From contig QJPP01001809.1 of assembly GCA_003996215.1 (NCBI GenBank), forward strand, positions 405,952 to 469,951: DNA of 64,000 nt, given 5' to 3'. The notes beneath the pieces are model-generated. The model worked only from the letters and a program-made list of their open reading frames with translations, was not told the DNA's origin and did no database searches. A program made the position numbers and the translations under genes. Within the stretch, counting starts at the first letter, position 1; each line of letters opens with the position of its first letter. Of the stretch, positions 23,541-33,840 are shown piece after piece. The stretch comes from Jaltomata sinuosa (lineage: Eukaryota > Streptophyta > Magnoliopsida > Solanales > Solanaceae).

Positions 23541-24938
23541 TGATAATGCTCAAATCCACCCTCTTAATAAAGAGATGGTGTACGCGGTCGTTGACAATAT
23601 AATTTAACCAACTATGAGTTGGGGTCGATACAACAGGGATTAGGCACAGATTGAACTAAATTTTTTATTTCAATTCACTATTAGCTTGCACATTGGGTAT
23701 GAACAACGATAAGTAAAAAATGGATGCTTTATTTGTAACAAGTTCGTTTGAATAAAGAGTAACAAATTATCAACTTAGCATAATTGTATCAATCAAGGAT
23801 TGGAGGTCTAGGAGTGTACTTTTGATAGGGGTAGTAACTACAATCGAGATTTATAATTACTTTTGATTTGATTATGATATTGGTAGAATTGCTTTGGGCT
23901 ATGCTCAAAGTCTCTCAACCCAAGAGCATGTATACATTGGTTTCTCTCAAACCCCAAAGTCAATGCATAATTAACCAACCAATTTATCTTGAGTGGGCTA
24001 AACTATCTCTAGCTTTAGACCTTAGATAGGAAATTTTCCAAATCCTCACTAATGAGATCTTACCCAATTCCAATCCCCTTTCTCAAGCATGATTAGAATT
24101 AGAGAACTCAATCAATGTTTGCAACCACCAATTTTATAATTAAAACTTGAAGAAATTATTAGACCCATATGTAATAATCAAATCTATTAGCAATTAATCA
24201 ATACTCAATCAAAATTACACACCCATCATTTTGCACACCCCTAGATATGGATTTAGCTACTCCTGGAAAGATAAAGAGAAATTATATCAAGAGATTATTC
24301 CTAAATATCAGCTATTAATAGAAATAAATGTAAATCCATGATTTATGTTGTCAACAATGGTGTTTTCTACTTGGAAAAGATGTAGTCGCTAGTACTTCTC
24401 TTCACTCTCTAGTACAATACTCAGAGAGGAAAGTTCAAAATTGGAATAGGATATTGTGATCACCAAAATTCATCCTTGAAAATCTAAATCTCAGCTAATA
24501 AGATTCGGATAAAAATACCCCCGTGTTGTGACTTGTGGCCCACTTGAAGCCCGCAAGTCTCTTGATTTGTTTCCAGTTCACTATTTTGGCATGCGCTTTA
24601 TTTGCAGGCTGCAAAGGCCTGATTGTGCTCGCAACTGCCAAGTGAAGTTCTTATTCAGATCTTGGGACTTTACGCCTCACTTGTGGTACACTTGCACCTG
24701 CAAGTGGCCTTCTAGGCTTCACAGATGTTGGCTTTTGACTTGGTTTCCTTTCTTAGCTCATCGCTTGAGTGTATGGCTTCCTTTCTTGCCTTTTTGGATC
24801 CAAATCCTTGTTTTTCATCAAATCTTAGAAATGTCTGCAAACAAGAAGTTAATAGCATAAATCCATCTAATAAGCACAAGATTGAGGCTATAATTCATGC
24901 TTAAGAGCTAAATAAGGTTGTAGATAACTAACTTATCA
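23541..24938 (-). repeat. 3' LTR of element H
   Basis: 1398 bp. On the minus strand it starts TGATAAGTTAG and ends GAGCATTATCA, the same ends as solo LTR L. Shared blocks with L include the 'caatcctca'/'cctcactaatgag' and ctctagc stretches. It lies directly downstream (minus strand) of a purine-rich tract, which makes it a 3' LTR. The open frame 24528-24860 is inside it and has no recognisable product. Confidence 0.82.
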
Positions 24939-24956
24939 AAATCTCCAAACTTAAAC
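24939..24956 (-). other. Polypurine tract of element H
   Basis: The minus strand reads gtttaagtttggagattt immediately before TGATAAG. The tract is preceded (minus) by gcttgaggacaagcaatag, the same phrase that precedes the LTRs of J (cttgaggacaagaaatg) and I (cttgagaacaagcaac). This supports a shared lineage. Confidence 0.7.
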
Positions 24957-25295
24957 TATTGCTTGTCCTCAAGCAACTCAAGACACTTACTAAATAAAAT
25001 GAGTGACTCAGTCTTTAAAGATAAAGGGCCACACTAAGACTACTATGACTCAAACAAAACAATTCAAAAAAAGAGACTAAAATAAAATCACTAATCTCAA
25101 TTGGTACCACCATAAACATAAGGAAATAAAAATCATTTCAAATTCTCTTCAAGACACTTCACTTTTTCATTAATAATCGGGGAACATTTTCAATTAAAAT
25201 AAAACCAATTATAATTTCAAGTCATTGACACCCAACTTTCAAAACTTGCCTCAATTTCACATCATGACTTATCACATTCATTTCCCTTAATTGAG
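24957..25295 (-). mobile_element. Internal DNA of element H, first piece
   Basis: Noncoding, AT-rich DNA just inside the 3' LTR. It ends in TTGAG (25291-25295), the left duplication of element C. The sequence resumes at 43627. Confidence 0.6.
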
Positions 25296-27274
25296 TGTAA
25301 CGACATGTTCCATCATTACTGAAAATATGCTCGATCAAGGCAGGTACCTCTCATTCTTAATAAGAGTTAGGATTAATTCCTTAGTATTAGAGTACACTTG
25401 GCATGTACTAAGGTCATACAATACTCCTAGCACAAAGTTAAGTTGAGAGCTTTCTTACCTATTTAGTTTTGGGCTAAGTTCAAACTAGGGTGAATTTCAA
25501 ACGTGCATTACTCCTAGAATATAAGGAGTAAGGGGTCCAAATACCCACTAAATTAAAGATCTCTAAGTCCTCTTTCTAATTCCATTGACCGTTCATCAAT
25601 CCATTTCTCGAGTAAAAAGTTAGGATTATTTTACTGAATATAGTCTATGCTAAAAAGTTGAGTACGTTGTAGAAGGATTTAGGTCGCTATAGCGGTACCG
25701 CCGTAGTGGTTGGCAGTTCGCTATAGTGGAATAACAAAACCAGAAAGCCCGTAAATGGGTTTATAATCCCATTCTCCCTTCTTTAGTCAAAAATAGACAA
25801 GGGTTGCTCCAAAAATCCTCCTAGGCTGCTCCAAAGCATGGGAGCCATAGAGTGGAGGGATTTCGACTAAAAGAATGCAAACCCACGGCTTTCGGGCTTG
25901 TTATCCACAGGGAATGCACTATGCAGAGCTAGAAATTGCACTGCACAACTTTTTGGCATCCAGGTAGGCTAGGTTTTCATTGAGTAAATTTTGAGCTTTT
26001 TTATTTTATACTATTATGTAGATTAACGGGAGTATTCATGTTTTAGGCCTTTGTGCATGGAGTCTGGAGGATTATTGTACTAGTTTGGCTATTTGATTAA
26101 ATAGAGAATGATAGGGTTGGGATAACATGTTCATTTGGGTGTATTTTATACTTCTTAAATTGTGTGTGATGTTAGAATCTGGAGAACTAGATGGTTGGGT
26201 AGGTTCGAGGAACCGGTAATGATTGGGGATGAGGAAATTTCTAAGTTGTAGAGGGTTCCCAGGAATATTTGAAATAAGGTGAATCAAATGAACAGGCAGG
26301 GTCTAGAGTCCATACAGTCAAGGTATGAAATCCCTAAAATGTGCTTACTTTTTAGGAATAGGGGTCCAGATTAGATGAAAATGACTACATGTGTCTAAAT
26401 GATAAGCCGAGAATTAGTCTTCGGGTGAATCTAATTATACACTATTATTGTAATTATTGACGATCCCATGAGTGGATCGGGTTTAATTGTTGAACTGTGA
26501 TTATTTTATACCAGCCCATGAGAGGCCGGGTAGTTGAACTTAAGTGTGGGGTTGGTCTTAGTGTATACCTGGATGACATGTTGACCACTTAGGTGATGGT
26601 TATCGATTTCCTTTTGCATTTTATGTTCGTGTGATTTTTCTTAAGTATTGTACTAGTTGCATACTTAGGGAATGGTCTTTGAATGTCTAAGTGTACGGTT
26701 ATCAGTCTTGTGAAATGAACTAGGTGTTGTTGCTTGTTTGTTTACAAGTGTGTTTGTTCATTAATTGTGAGTATTGGATTTCTATGTGACATTCGGTTGG
26801 CTCGGGTACCAAGCCTCGTACAGGAATTACTTACGGTTGGCTTGGGTACCACATTTGGTATGGGAAATACTAATAGTTGGCTCAGATACCATGCCTGGTA
26901 TGGGATACTAATGGTTGGCTCGGGTACCATGTCTGCTACAGGTTCTACATTGGTTGGCTTGGGTACCACGCCTGATACGGGTTTAATTATGCATTATTGA
27001 CTATGTTTGTCATGTTTGTCGATGGTTCCATGAGTGCACCAGATTGATTATTAAATCTGTGATTGATTACAATGGTCTTTGAGAGTCCAGGTTATTACAC
27101 TTAAATGTGGGGATGGTCCTGGGATAGATCGGGCATCACATGTTAACACTTAGGTATTTGTCTAGGGATCCTTGATTGGTCTGGTAATGAAAAAGGGTAA
27201 ATGTCATATTTATTATATGTTGTACTGCTTTACTCAGTAAGGGTGTACTATTTGTTCTTAACATGTTGGGTTCC
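25296..27274 (+). repeat. 5' LTR of element C, part 1
   Basis: Aligns with 40515-42448 from tgaaaatatgctcgatcaagg onward, including the ctatagcggtacc block and the tandem array. B is inserted after GTTCC (27270-27274). The 3' LTR shows the empty site, tgggttcctgaag, at 42441-42453. Open frames on either strand (26072-26287, 26734-27000) are not genes. Confidence 0.88.
26795..26984 (+). repeat. Tandem array, five units of 38-40 bp, in the 5' LTR of C
   Basis: Each unit begins ggttggctcgggtacc or a close variant and continues with a variable cctggtatgggaaatact-like half. The unit length is not a multiple of three throughout. It still yields apparent open frames on both strands, which I reject as genes. 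The partner LTR has four units. Confidence 0.92.
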
Positions 27275-30200
27275 TGTAATGACCCTTTCGGTTATTTCCA
27301 CGTATACGTTTTCCTATAACCGTTAGAGCTTGTTTGTAGCTGCCCCAAGTTACTTAAGGCTTGTCGGGACCGGTATTTCGGTGCTGGGTCCATTTGTTTG
27401 GTCGTATGATAAGTTTTGAAGACAAGTAAGTCGGCAAAAGTTATCGTAAGTTCCTTTAATAAATTTCCTGAACTTTGGGTAAAATGTCTCAGGGCTTTTC
27501 TCCCAATATATAAAGAGTTAGAAGTCCCCTAAAATACCAAATCGAAGGTCTATGAGTCTAGTTTCCAACGCACAAAACCTCAAGTCCAACTGATCTCGGA
27601 GTAAAATGTTATGGCTGTTTTACCGCGGACTGTCTGGCAGAAACCGGATTGCGAACCAGGTCGCGAACCGGGTCGGGTCAAAACCGATTTAAAGCCTCAA
27701 CTTCACGTTTTAAAATGACATTTTAGTTCTAAAACAGTGAGAAAACATAAGGGAGGGTTCCAAGAGAGTTCTTGAGTATCGAAATCGTGCGTACTTGAAA
27801 ATATGTAATTTAAAAGTTGAATGTGGTAGAAATTTATATTATTATTACCTTTTCAAAATATTTTAAAGGTTTATGAAAAATATTTTTTTTATGATATAAT
27901 TGTATATGTATTTATTTTATAAGGTTTTTATACATTATAATATTTTAACGGAGATAGTAAATTTAGTTATGTTGAAGATTATTATTATAATATAGTAGGT
28001 TTTATTCGAAATAATTTTCTATTAATTATGGTATATTTAAAAAGCTATATTTATTTTATCACGAACCTATGCAATACCCGAATATATATAACGGGGTAAA
28101 AGGATTCTTTCTATATTTACCACGAACCTATGCAGTAGTGCTATTTATGTTGGGAATCAACAAGTCCATTGGACTTTTATTTCATTCATTACCAAGGGTA
28201 ATGATTGTTGGCAAATCCAATATACTTATATATGCACATCTTCCAAACTTCCAAAATTTGGCAGCATTTAAGTTCCTTTGCAAAATTCACCCACACGTTA
28301 GTGGGTATTAAATTTCATTCAATTTGATTTCATTTCGGAGCGGTTCGGACTCGGAAATCATCATTCTAGCAGCTTGTCGTCGGACGACAGGTAAGTTACG
28401 GTTTATTTTCCCTAGACTCCGCATATATAGGATAAAATTGTATTAATGGGCATCCTTGGGTTGGTTTATTAGGTTGGTACCACAGACCTCGACCGCTTTA
28501 TTCATGTCTGTCTACTTTTGTTCCTGCTTTGCTTGTAGTGCTTGCCGATATATTTTATTTACCCTTGTGGTCCTGTGAGGCCTTGTTGACTCTGGAACAT
28601 AGAAGGTGGGATTTTGGAAATGTCCGCGAGTCCCGGGCATAGAATTATCCTTCTAGGCTGGTTATGCTTGCTGAGTAGCTGTGGGCCTGTGCAGGGTCGA
28701 TAGTTTGATTGTGAGCTGCTGGGCAGCTATTATGTGTGATCATACCATTTCCATGCATATAAAGAGGTTTTATCCATGTTTTACTATGGTTTGGGCTTCG
28801 GGCCTACTGACACTATTTTCTAAACCTTGCATGGCCCTGGGGCCCCGTTTTTGATGAAAATGATTTGGAAATAGTTTGATAAAACTTGTGAATATTCTTG
28901 GGTAAAAGAAAGTAAAATTATGTTTTAAAACACCAGTTTTACGATTAACGCTAGACTCGGCAGGGCCAGGGTGCTAGTTGAGTTTTCTTGCTACTTGAGA
29001 TGATTTTTAGCCTCGGTCGAACCGAGCACCTGAGATGACTTTCTACTGTTTAGACCCGGTTATGCCCGGGCACCCTTGGAGGGGTTTTTGAGATATTTTC
29101 CTACTACTTTAGTCCTGGACAGGGTCTGGGCATGCATATTAAAGACTGGGTCTCTATCTTGAACCCAGACTTGCTTCCGGATGACATGTTTGATACTGAG
29201 TTTTAGTATGGGGTCAAGGACCTCCATGGACCTTGCCATCCGGGCCTGGGGCTTCGGGCTGCGTGTGCCGGAGAAAGGGTATACGGCGGAGTAGAGGTAT
29301 ACGGGCAGTGTCCTTCCATGGAACCTACCTGCTGGGCCCGATCGGCACCGGAGGAGGTACATACAGAGATACCATTTCACTTGAGATCTTCATGCATCAT
29401 ATCATTCATTGTTTGAGGCTCCACCCTTGTTTGTTGTTTGTTGATTATACGCTCCGGTAGTATGGGATGCTGGAGGGTTTGTTTTCACTTGGTTGTGTTC
29501 CTCGGTTGTATGGGCGGCCGGGGGACTGTAGGTAGACTCTTGTTATTTACTTACAGAATTGTTCCCTGTTACGGTTAAGTATGAAATTGGTTACTGCTAG
29601 ATTATTAGTTTCTGTATTTGAGATTGATATGATTAGTTGAGTTTGATTCATGTCTCTGAGCATGCCTATCATTACTCTTCCCCTCTTCTTATACTTGAGG
29701 TTACCGGTATACCGTCCATTTCATACACTTATTATGTATACACTGTTATTGCAAGGACCCCAGGTGCGTTACTTCTTACTTTGACCTGTGCCTATGGTGT
29801 GTATATTCTGCTTACTGGCCTCACATGTGGTTCTGTTGATTTCCCTCTCGGCTAGTTCCTGTGTAACTTTCGTTGATTTCTGTGACTGCTTGCTTCTATT
29901 CTGTCTGTTACTATGCTTTTATCTTATATGTGCCCAGTCAGCCTATGATATCTACTGGGTACCTTATGCTTCGCATTTGGTGCTCACTCAACCCCCCTGC
30001 ATCTTTTGGTGCAGATCCTAGCGTGGGCCATCACCGTTAGATCGCTGTGATTCATGCTTGGAGATCTGTTGGGGACTAATTCAGACTGAGGGTGATCTCT
30101 TGGCGATCGGAGCTTAGCTTTAGTTTATCTTTTGCTTCATGTACTCTATTACCATTCAGAGACATCTGTATATATTGTTTTGGATCGTTTGCACTCCATG

Positions 30201-30413
30201 TATGTAGTTTTGGCTCTATACTATGATACCAAGTCTTGGGGTTTGGTTTAGTTTCCGCATATGTATATATTTATATCCCTGTTATCTATTCTCTTTGTCT
30301 TGTTCCCTTATTTGTTAGACAGTAGCCCACTACTAACTGTCCTGGGCTATGGGGATTGATCCACCTACCGGGGGTTGTAGGTGCCATCATGACCGAGAAA
30401 TCGGATCATGACA
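27275..30413 (+). repeat. 5' LTR of element B
   Basis: 3139 bp, co-linear with 35498-38662. The first ~130 bp match the LTR starts of A and F. The part 27413-27695 matches solo LTR G, and from about 28365 (gcagcttgtcgtcggacgac) it matches E and F. At 28115-28133 it carries a second copy of its own 28055-28073 in place of a 58-bp fold-back present in the 3' LTR. Frames such as 29060-29380 and 29637-29855 fall in this LTR and are not genes. Confidence 0.93.
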
Positions 30414-30416
30414 ACT

Positions 30417-30428
30417 TGGTATCAGAGC
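30417..30428 (+). other. Primer-binding site of element B (initiator tRNA-Met)
   Basis: TGGTATCAGAGC four bases after the LTR end. It is complementary to the 3' end of plant initiator tRNA-Met, which primes minus-strand synthesis in this group. It is not itself a tRNA gene. Confidence 0.9.
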
Positions 30429-30626
30429 TTTAGGTTCACCGGTGTCATCGGTATAGGAGCCAATGTCTAGTAGAGTCCTGCGGATCGGGGCGGAGATGTC
30501 CGTACTTAATCTTTGGGAGGCTACACTGACATTTTAGGAAATTTGACTCTTTCATTGCTTCTGTGTCGTGCGTAGAACCCTTGAAATTTCTGGAAATCTC
30601 ATTTGTTTTACTTCATTCTCCCGAGG

Positions 30627-32080
30627 ACGGTTCGTACGAGATCATCGGCATCACGCGGAGATGAGCCTCCCACTCCAGCTAAGGGTCGAGGACGCCCTCG
30701 AGCAGTGGCACCTGCTAGGGCTGCTAGAGTGGAGATAGAGCCCGAGCGACATGTGGATTAGGGGGCAGCCCAGGTACCACCAGCTCTAGTACCAGCTCCA
30801 GTGCCCACTTCTGTGCCAGCTCCAGCCGCAGCTCAGTCTCCAGATATTCGGGGATTACTATTACAACTTTTGGGTATGATTGGAGAGCTTCCTTCTGAGG
30901 TAGCGCATATATTCGCTCAGGGGGAAGCCCTGGGTGCACAGAGCTCAGGAGCGCAGCCTGCTACTATGGCTCCCCGTGCGGAGGTCATTCTGGTTCCATC
31001 TGTTGCACAGCCTATTACTCCTTGCCCAGTTATGACAGAGTTAGAGCAACAGACGTTGGGTAGGTTTTTGAGGTTAGCACCTCCGAGGTTTGCTGGTACT
31101 TCTGTACAGGATCCAGATGACTTTATTACTACCTGTGAGGAGATGTTGCATCATTTGGGTTTGTTGGAGACTCACGGGGTTGGTTATACTACCTATCAGT
31201 TAGAGGGCCCAGAGAAGTTATGATGGAGGGCCCAGGTTGCTTGTAGACCACCGTCGTCACCTCCTTTGACCTGGTCTGAGTTTTATGAGGACTTTATGGA
31301 CAAGTTCCTACCACAGAGTGATCAGGAGCGTCGCATGGAGCAGTTTACTCACCTTGTTCAGGGGTCTACGACTATCTCAGAGTATGAGACCCGTTTTAAT
31401 CAGCTAGCACCATTTGGAGCTATGATCATTCCTACCGAGGCAGATAGGATTCGCAGATTTGTATGGGGTTTGAGGCCAGAGATCAGGACACCAGCTGAGA
31501 TATTGATCGCCAGTGGTCGGTCATTTTAGGCTATCGTAGACTATGCCCGTACTGTGGAGGACTTACAACGACATGATCAGGGGTCCAGAGATAAGAGGCC
31601 TCGACATCAGGGTGTTTATAGTGGTTCCAGATATGGTGGTAGAGGTCCTGGCCAGTGGAGCCGAAGTTATCAGCCACAGCAGCACCAGGGTCAGTTCAGT
31701 CGACCGGTTCAGGCTTCCCTTCAGACTTTCAATAGTACCCAGTTCGAGCAGGGTCAGAGCAGCCATCAGGGCTATAGCGGCCAGTCTTCGAGGGGTACAG
31801 TTTTTGGGGCATCAGGTCGTGGTGGTCATATGGGATCTGCTGGTTCATCTCGACTGAGTAGGCCATCAGGGGCTTGTTTTACTTGTGGTGCGATTGGTCA
31901 TTTTGCTAGAGATTGCCCTCAGCAAGGTACAATTTAGCTGGCCGAGCCTTTACGAGCAGTTCAGCCTTCAGCTAGAGGGGGTGGTTGTCAGGGAAGAGGT
32001 GGTGCTCCACGCGGCAGAGCAGGTGGTAGGGATGGCGGTCGGGCAGGTGGAGGTCGTCATCAGTTTTACGCGGTCCCTAG
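30627..32080 (+). pseudogene. gag: gag of element B, start codon lost and four stops
   Basis: The frame that in F begins ATG-GTT-CAT begins ACG-GTT-CGT here (30627), so the start codon is gone. The same frame is kept throughout. A proline-rich N-terminus has TAG at 30759. The capsid block 30801-31223 contains LGRFLRLAPPRFAGTS and CEEMLHHLGLLETHG and ends at a TGG-to-TGA stop (31221). A retrotransposon-gag region follows at 31266-31529 (FLPQSDQERRMEQFTHL, YETRFNQLA), ending TAG at 31527. The basic, glutamine-rich C-terminus (31554-31937) has an intact CCHC knuckle, CFTCGAIGHFARDC (31874-31916), and TAG at 31935. Gag would form the cytoplasmic particle. Confidence 0.9.
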
Positions 32081-32560
32081 GAGACCAGAGGCAGAGGCCT
32101 CAGATGCTGTGATTACAGGTACGATTTCTGTGTGCCATCAGTATGCTATGGCTTTATTTGATCCTGGATCCACTTGTTCATATGTATCTGCCTACTTTGT
32201 GCCTTCTTTGGGGTTGGCTAGTGAGCCATTACCTGTTCCTATTTCTATTTCGACCCCAGTAGGAGATTGTGAGATCTTGTATGCTATCTATTGGTGATTC
32301 AGAGACTTGGGGTGATTTGATGATTCTTGATATGCTAGATTTTAATGTGATACTGGGCATGGACTGGTTATCCCCTCACCGTGTAGTTTTGGATTGTTAT
32401 GCCAAGACCATTACCATAGCTGTGCCCGGTGTATCCCCGGTTGTGTGGCAGGGTTCTGTTAGCCATGCACCATCTGGGATCATCTCTTATCTTCGAGCTA
32501 GGAAGTTGATCTCCCGTGGGTGTTTAGCTTATCTAGCATATGTCTGAGATGTTAGTGCTG
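32081..32560 (+). pseudogene. Aspartic protease of element B, frameshifted
   Basis: Follows gag in the same frame, so the ancestor had one gag-pol frame. The active-site loop is intact at about 32158 (ALFDPGSTCSYVS). Near 32270-32300 sequence is missing compared with A (the VVDQVYRACMVTI region), and reading passes to the next frame, which continues as GDSETWGDLMILDMLDFNVI and GMDWLSPHRVV. A TGA at 32545 (YV-stop-DV; A has CGT there) ends the block. The protease would cut the polyprotein. F has a larger deletion at the same spot. Confidence 0.85.
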
Positions 32561-32586
32561 ACCCTACTTCTCCTGAGTCTGTTCCT

Positions 32587-33840
32587 GTGGTTAGAGACTT
32601 CCTCGATGTGTTTCCTACAGACCTGCCAGGCCTTCCACCTGAGAGAGATATTGATTTTGCTATTGAGCTAGAGCCGGGCACCAGGCCCATTTCTATTTCT
32701 CCTTACCGTATGGCTCCTGCTGAGTTGAGGGAGGTTAAGGAGAAGCTCCAGGATCTGTTAGCTAAGGGGTTTATTAGACCTAGTGTGTCACCTTGGGGTG
32801 CTCCTGTTCTCTTCGTGAAGAAGAAGGATGGGTCGATGCGCATGTGTATTGATTATCGGCAGCTGAATAGGGTGACAGTGAGGAATAGGTATCCGATGCC
32901 GAGGATTGATGATTTGTTTGACCAGCTTCAGGGTTCAGTCGTGTTTTCGAAGATTGATTTGAGGTCTGGCTACCATCAGTTAAGGATTAGGGCGGAGGAC
33001 ATCCCTAAGACAGCATTCAGGACACGTTATGGCCATTATGAGTTCCTGGTGATGTCTTTTGGGTTGACTAATGCCCCCGCAGCCTTTATGAACTTGATGC
33101 ATAGGGTTCTTGGCCCGTATTTGGACTCATTTGTGATAGTTTTTATAGACGACATCTTGGTATACTCGCATAGTAGAGATGAGCATGAGCAGCACTTGAG
33201 GGTTATACTCCAGACTTTGAGAGATCATCGGCTTTATGCCAAGTTCTCAAAGTGCGAGTTTTGGCTTGAGTCAGTTGCATTCCTAGGGCACGTGGTGTCT
33301 AAGGATGGGATTAGGGTTGACCCGGGAAAGATTTCTGCAGTTTGTGATTGGCCTAGACTTACTACTGCTACTGAGGTCCGCAACTTTATTGGGTTAGCAG
33401 GTTACTACAGGCGGTTCGTTGAGGGATTTTCCTCCACAGCAGCACCCTTGACTATGCTGACTAGGAAGGGTGTCCCATTTCAGTGGTCGGATCAGTGTGA
33501 GGATAGCTTCCAGAGGCTTAAGGCCTTATTGACTTCAGCACCAGTTTTGACTTTGTCGGTTGAGGGTCAGAGCTTCTCCGTGTACTGTGAAGCTTCTGGG
33601 GTTGGTCTTGGTTGTGTGTTGATGCAGCAGGGTCGAGTAATATCATATGCGTCGAGGCAGCTGAAGGTCCACGAGCGCAACTACCCCACTCATGACTTAG
33701 AGTTGGCAGCGGTAGTTTTCGCGCTTAAGATCTGGAGGCATTACCTATGTGGAGTTCACTGTGAGATCTTCACCGATCACTGTAGTCTTCAGTATATCAC
33801 GAGTCAGCAAGAGTTGAACTCGAGACAGAGGAGATGGGTC
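32587..33840 (+). pseudogene. Reverse transcriptase and RNase H of element B, best-preserved coding block
   Basis: 418 codons without a stop; the ATG is only the first in the open stretch, since the true product is part of gag-pol. RT motifs in order: RPSVSPWGAPVLFVKKKDGS near residue 65, DLRSGYHQL, FRTRYGHYEF, and catalytic FIDD at residues 186-189. The connection has FIGLAGYYRRFVEGFS. RNase H follows from about residue 325. Its first metal-binding position reads YCEASG (Glu at residue 335), whereas A has CDVSG and F has IDASG, so a catalytic Asp is changed to Glu. HERNYPTHDLELA and the later FTDH are kept. It ends at a TAG at 33841 where A and F have GAG (transversion). Confidence 0.93.

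Noticed and set aside
23541..24938. Solo LTR interpretation of the H LTR
   Set aside because: The flanks gtcac and aaatc do not match, and a polypurine tract with internal DNA adjoins the right side.
26734..27000. Open frames on both strands over the 38-40 bp array
   Set aside because: They follow from the tandem repeat in the C LTR; no start context, no family match, and the partner LTR does not keep the plus-strand frame.
28069..28311. Frame recurring in both LTRs of B (28069-28311, 36394-36576)
   Set aside because: Recurrence only reflects LTR identity; no recognisable domain, and the N-terminus differs because of the local replacement.
30414..30440. tRNA-like sequence TGGTATCAGAGC
   Set aside because: It is the complement of the tRNA 3' end (primer site) and there is no cloverleaf.
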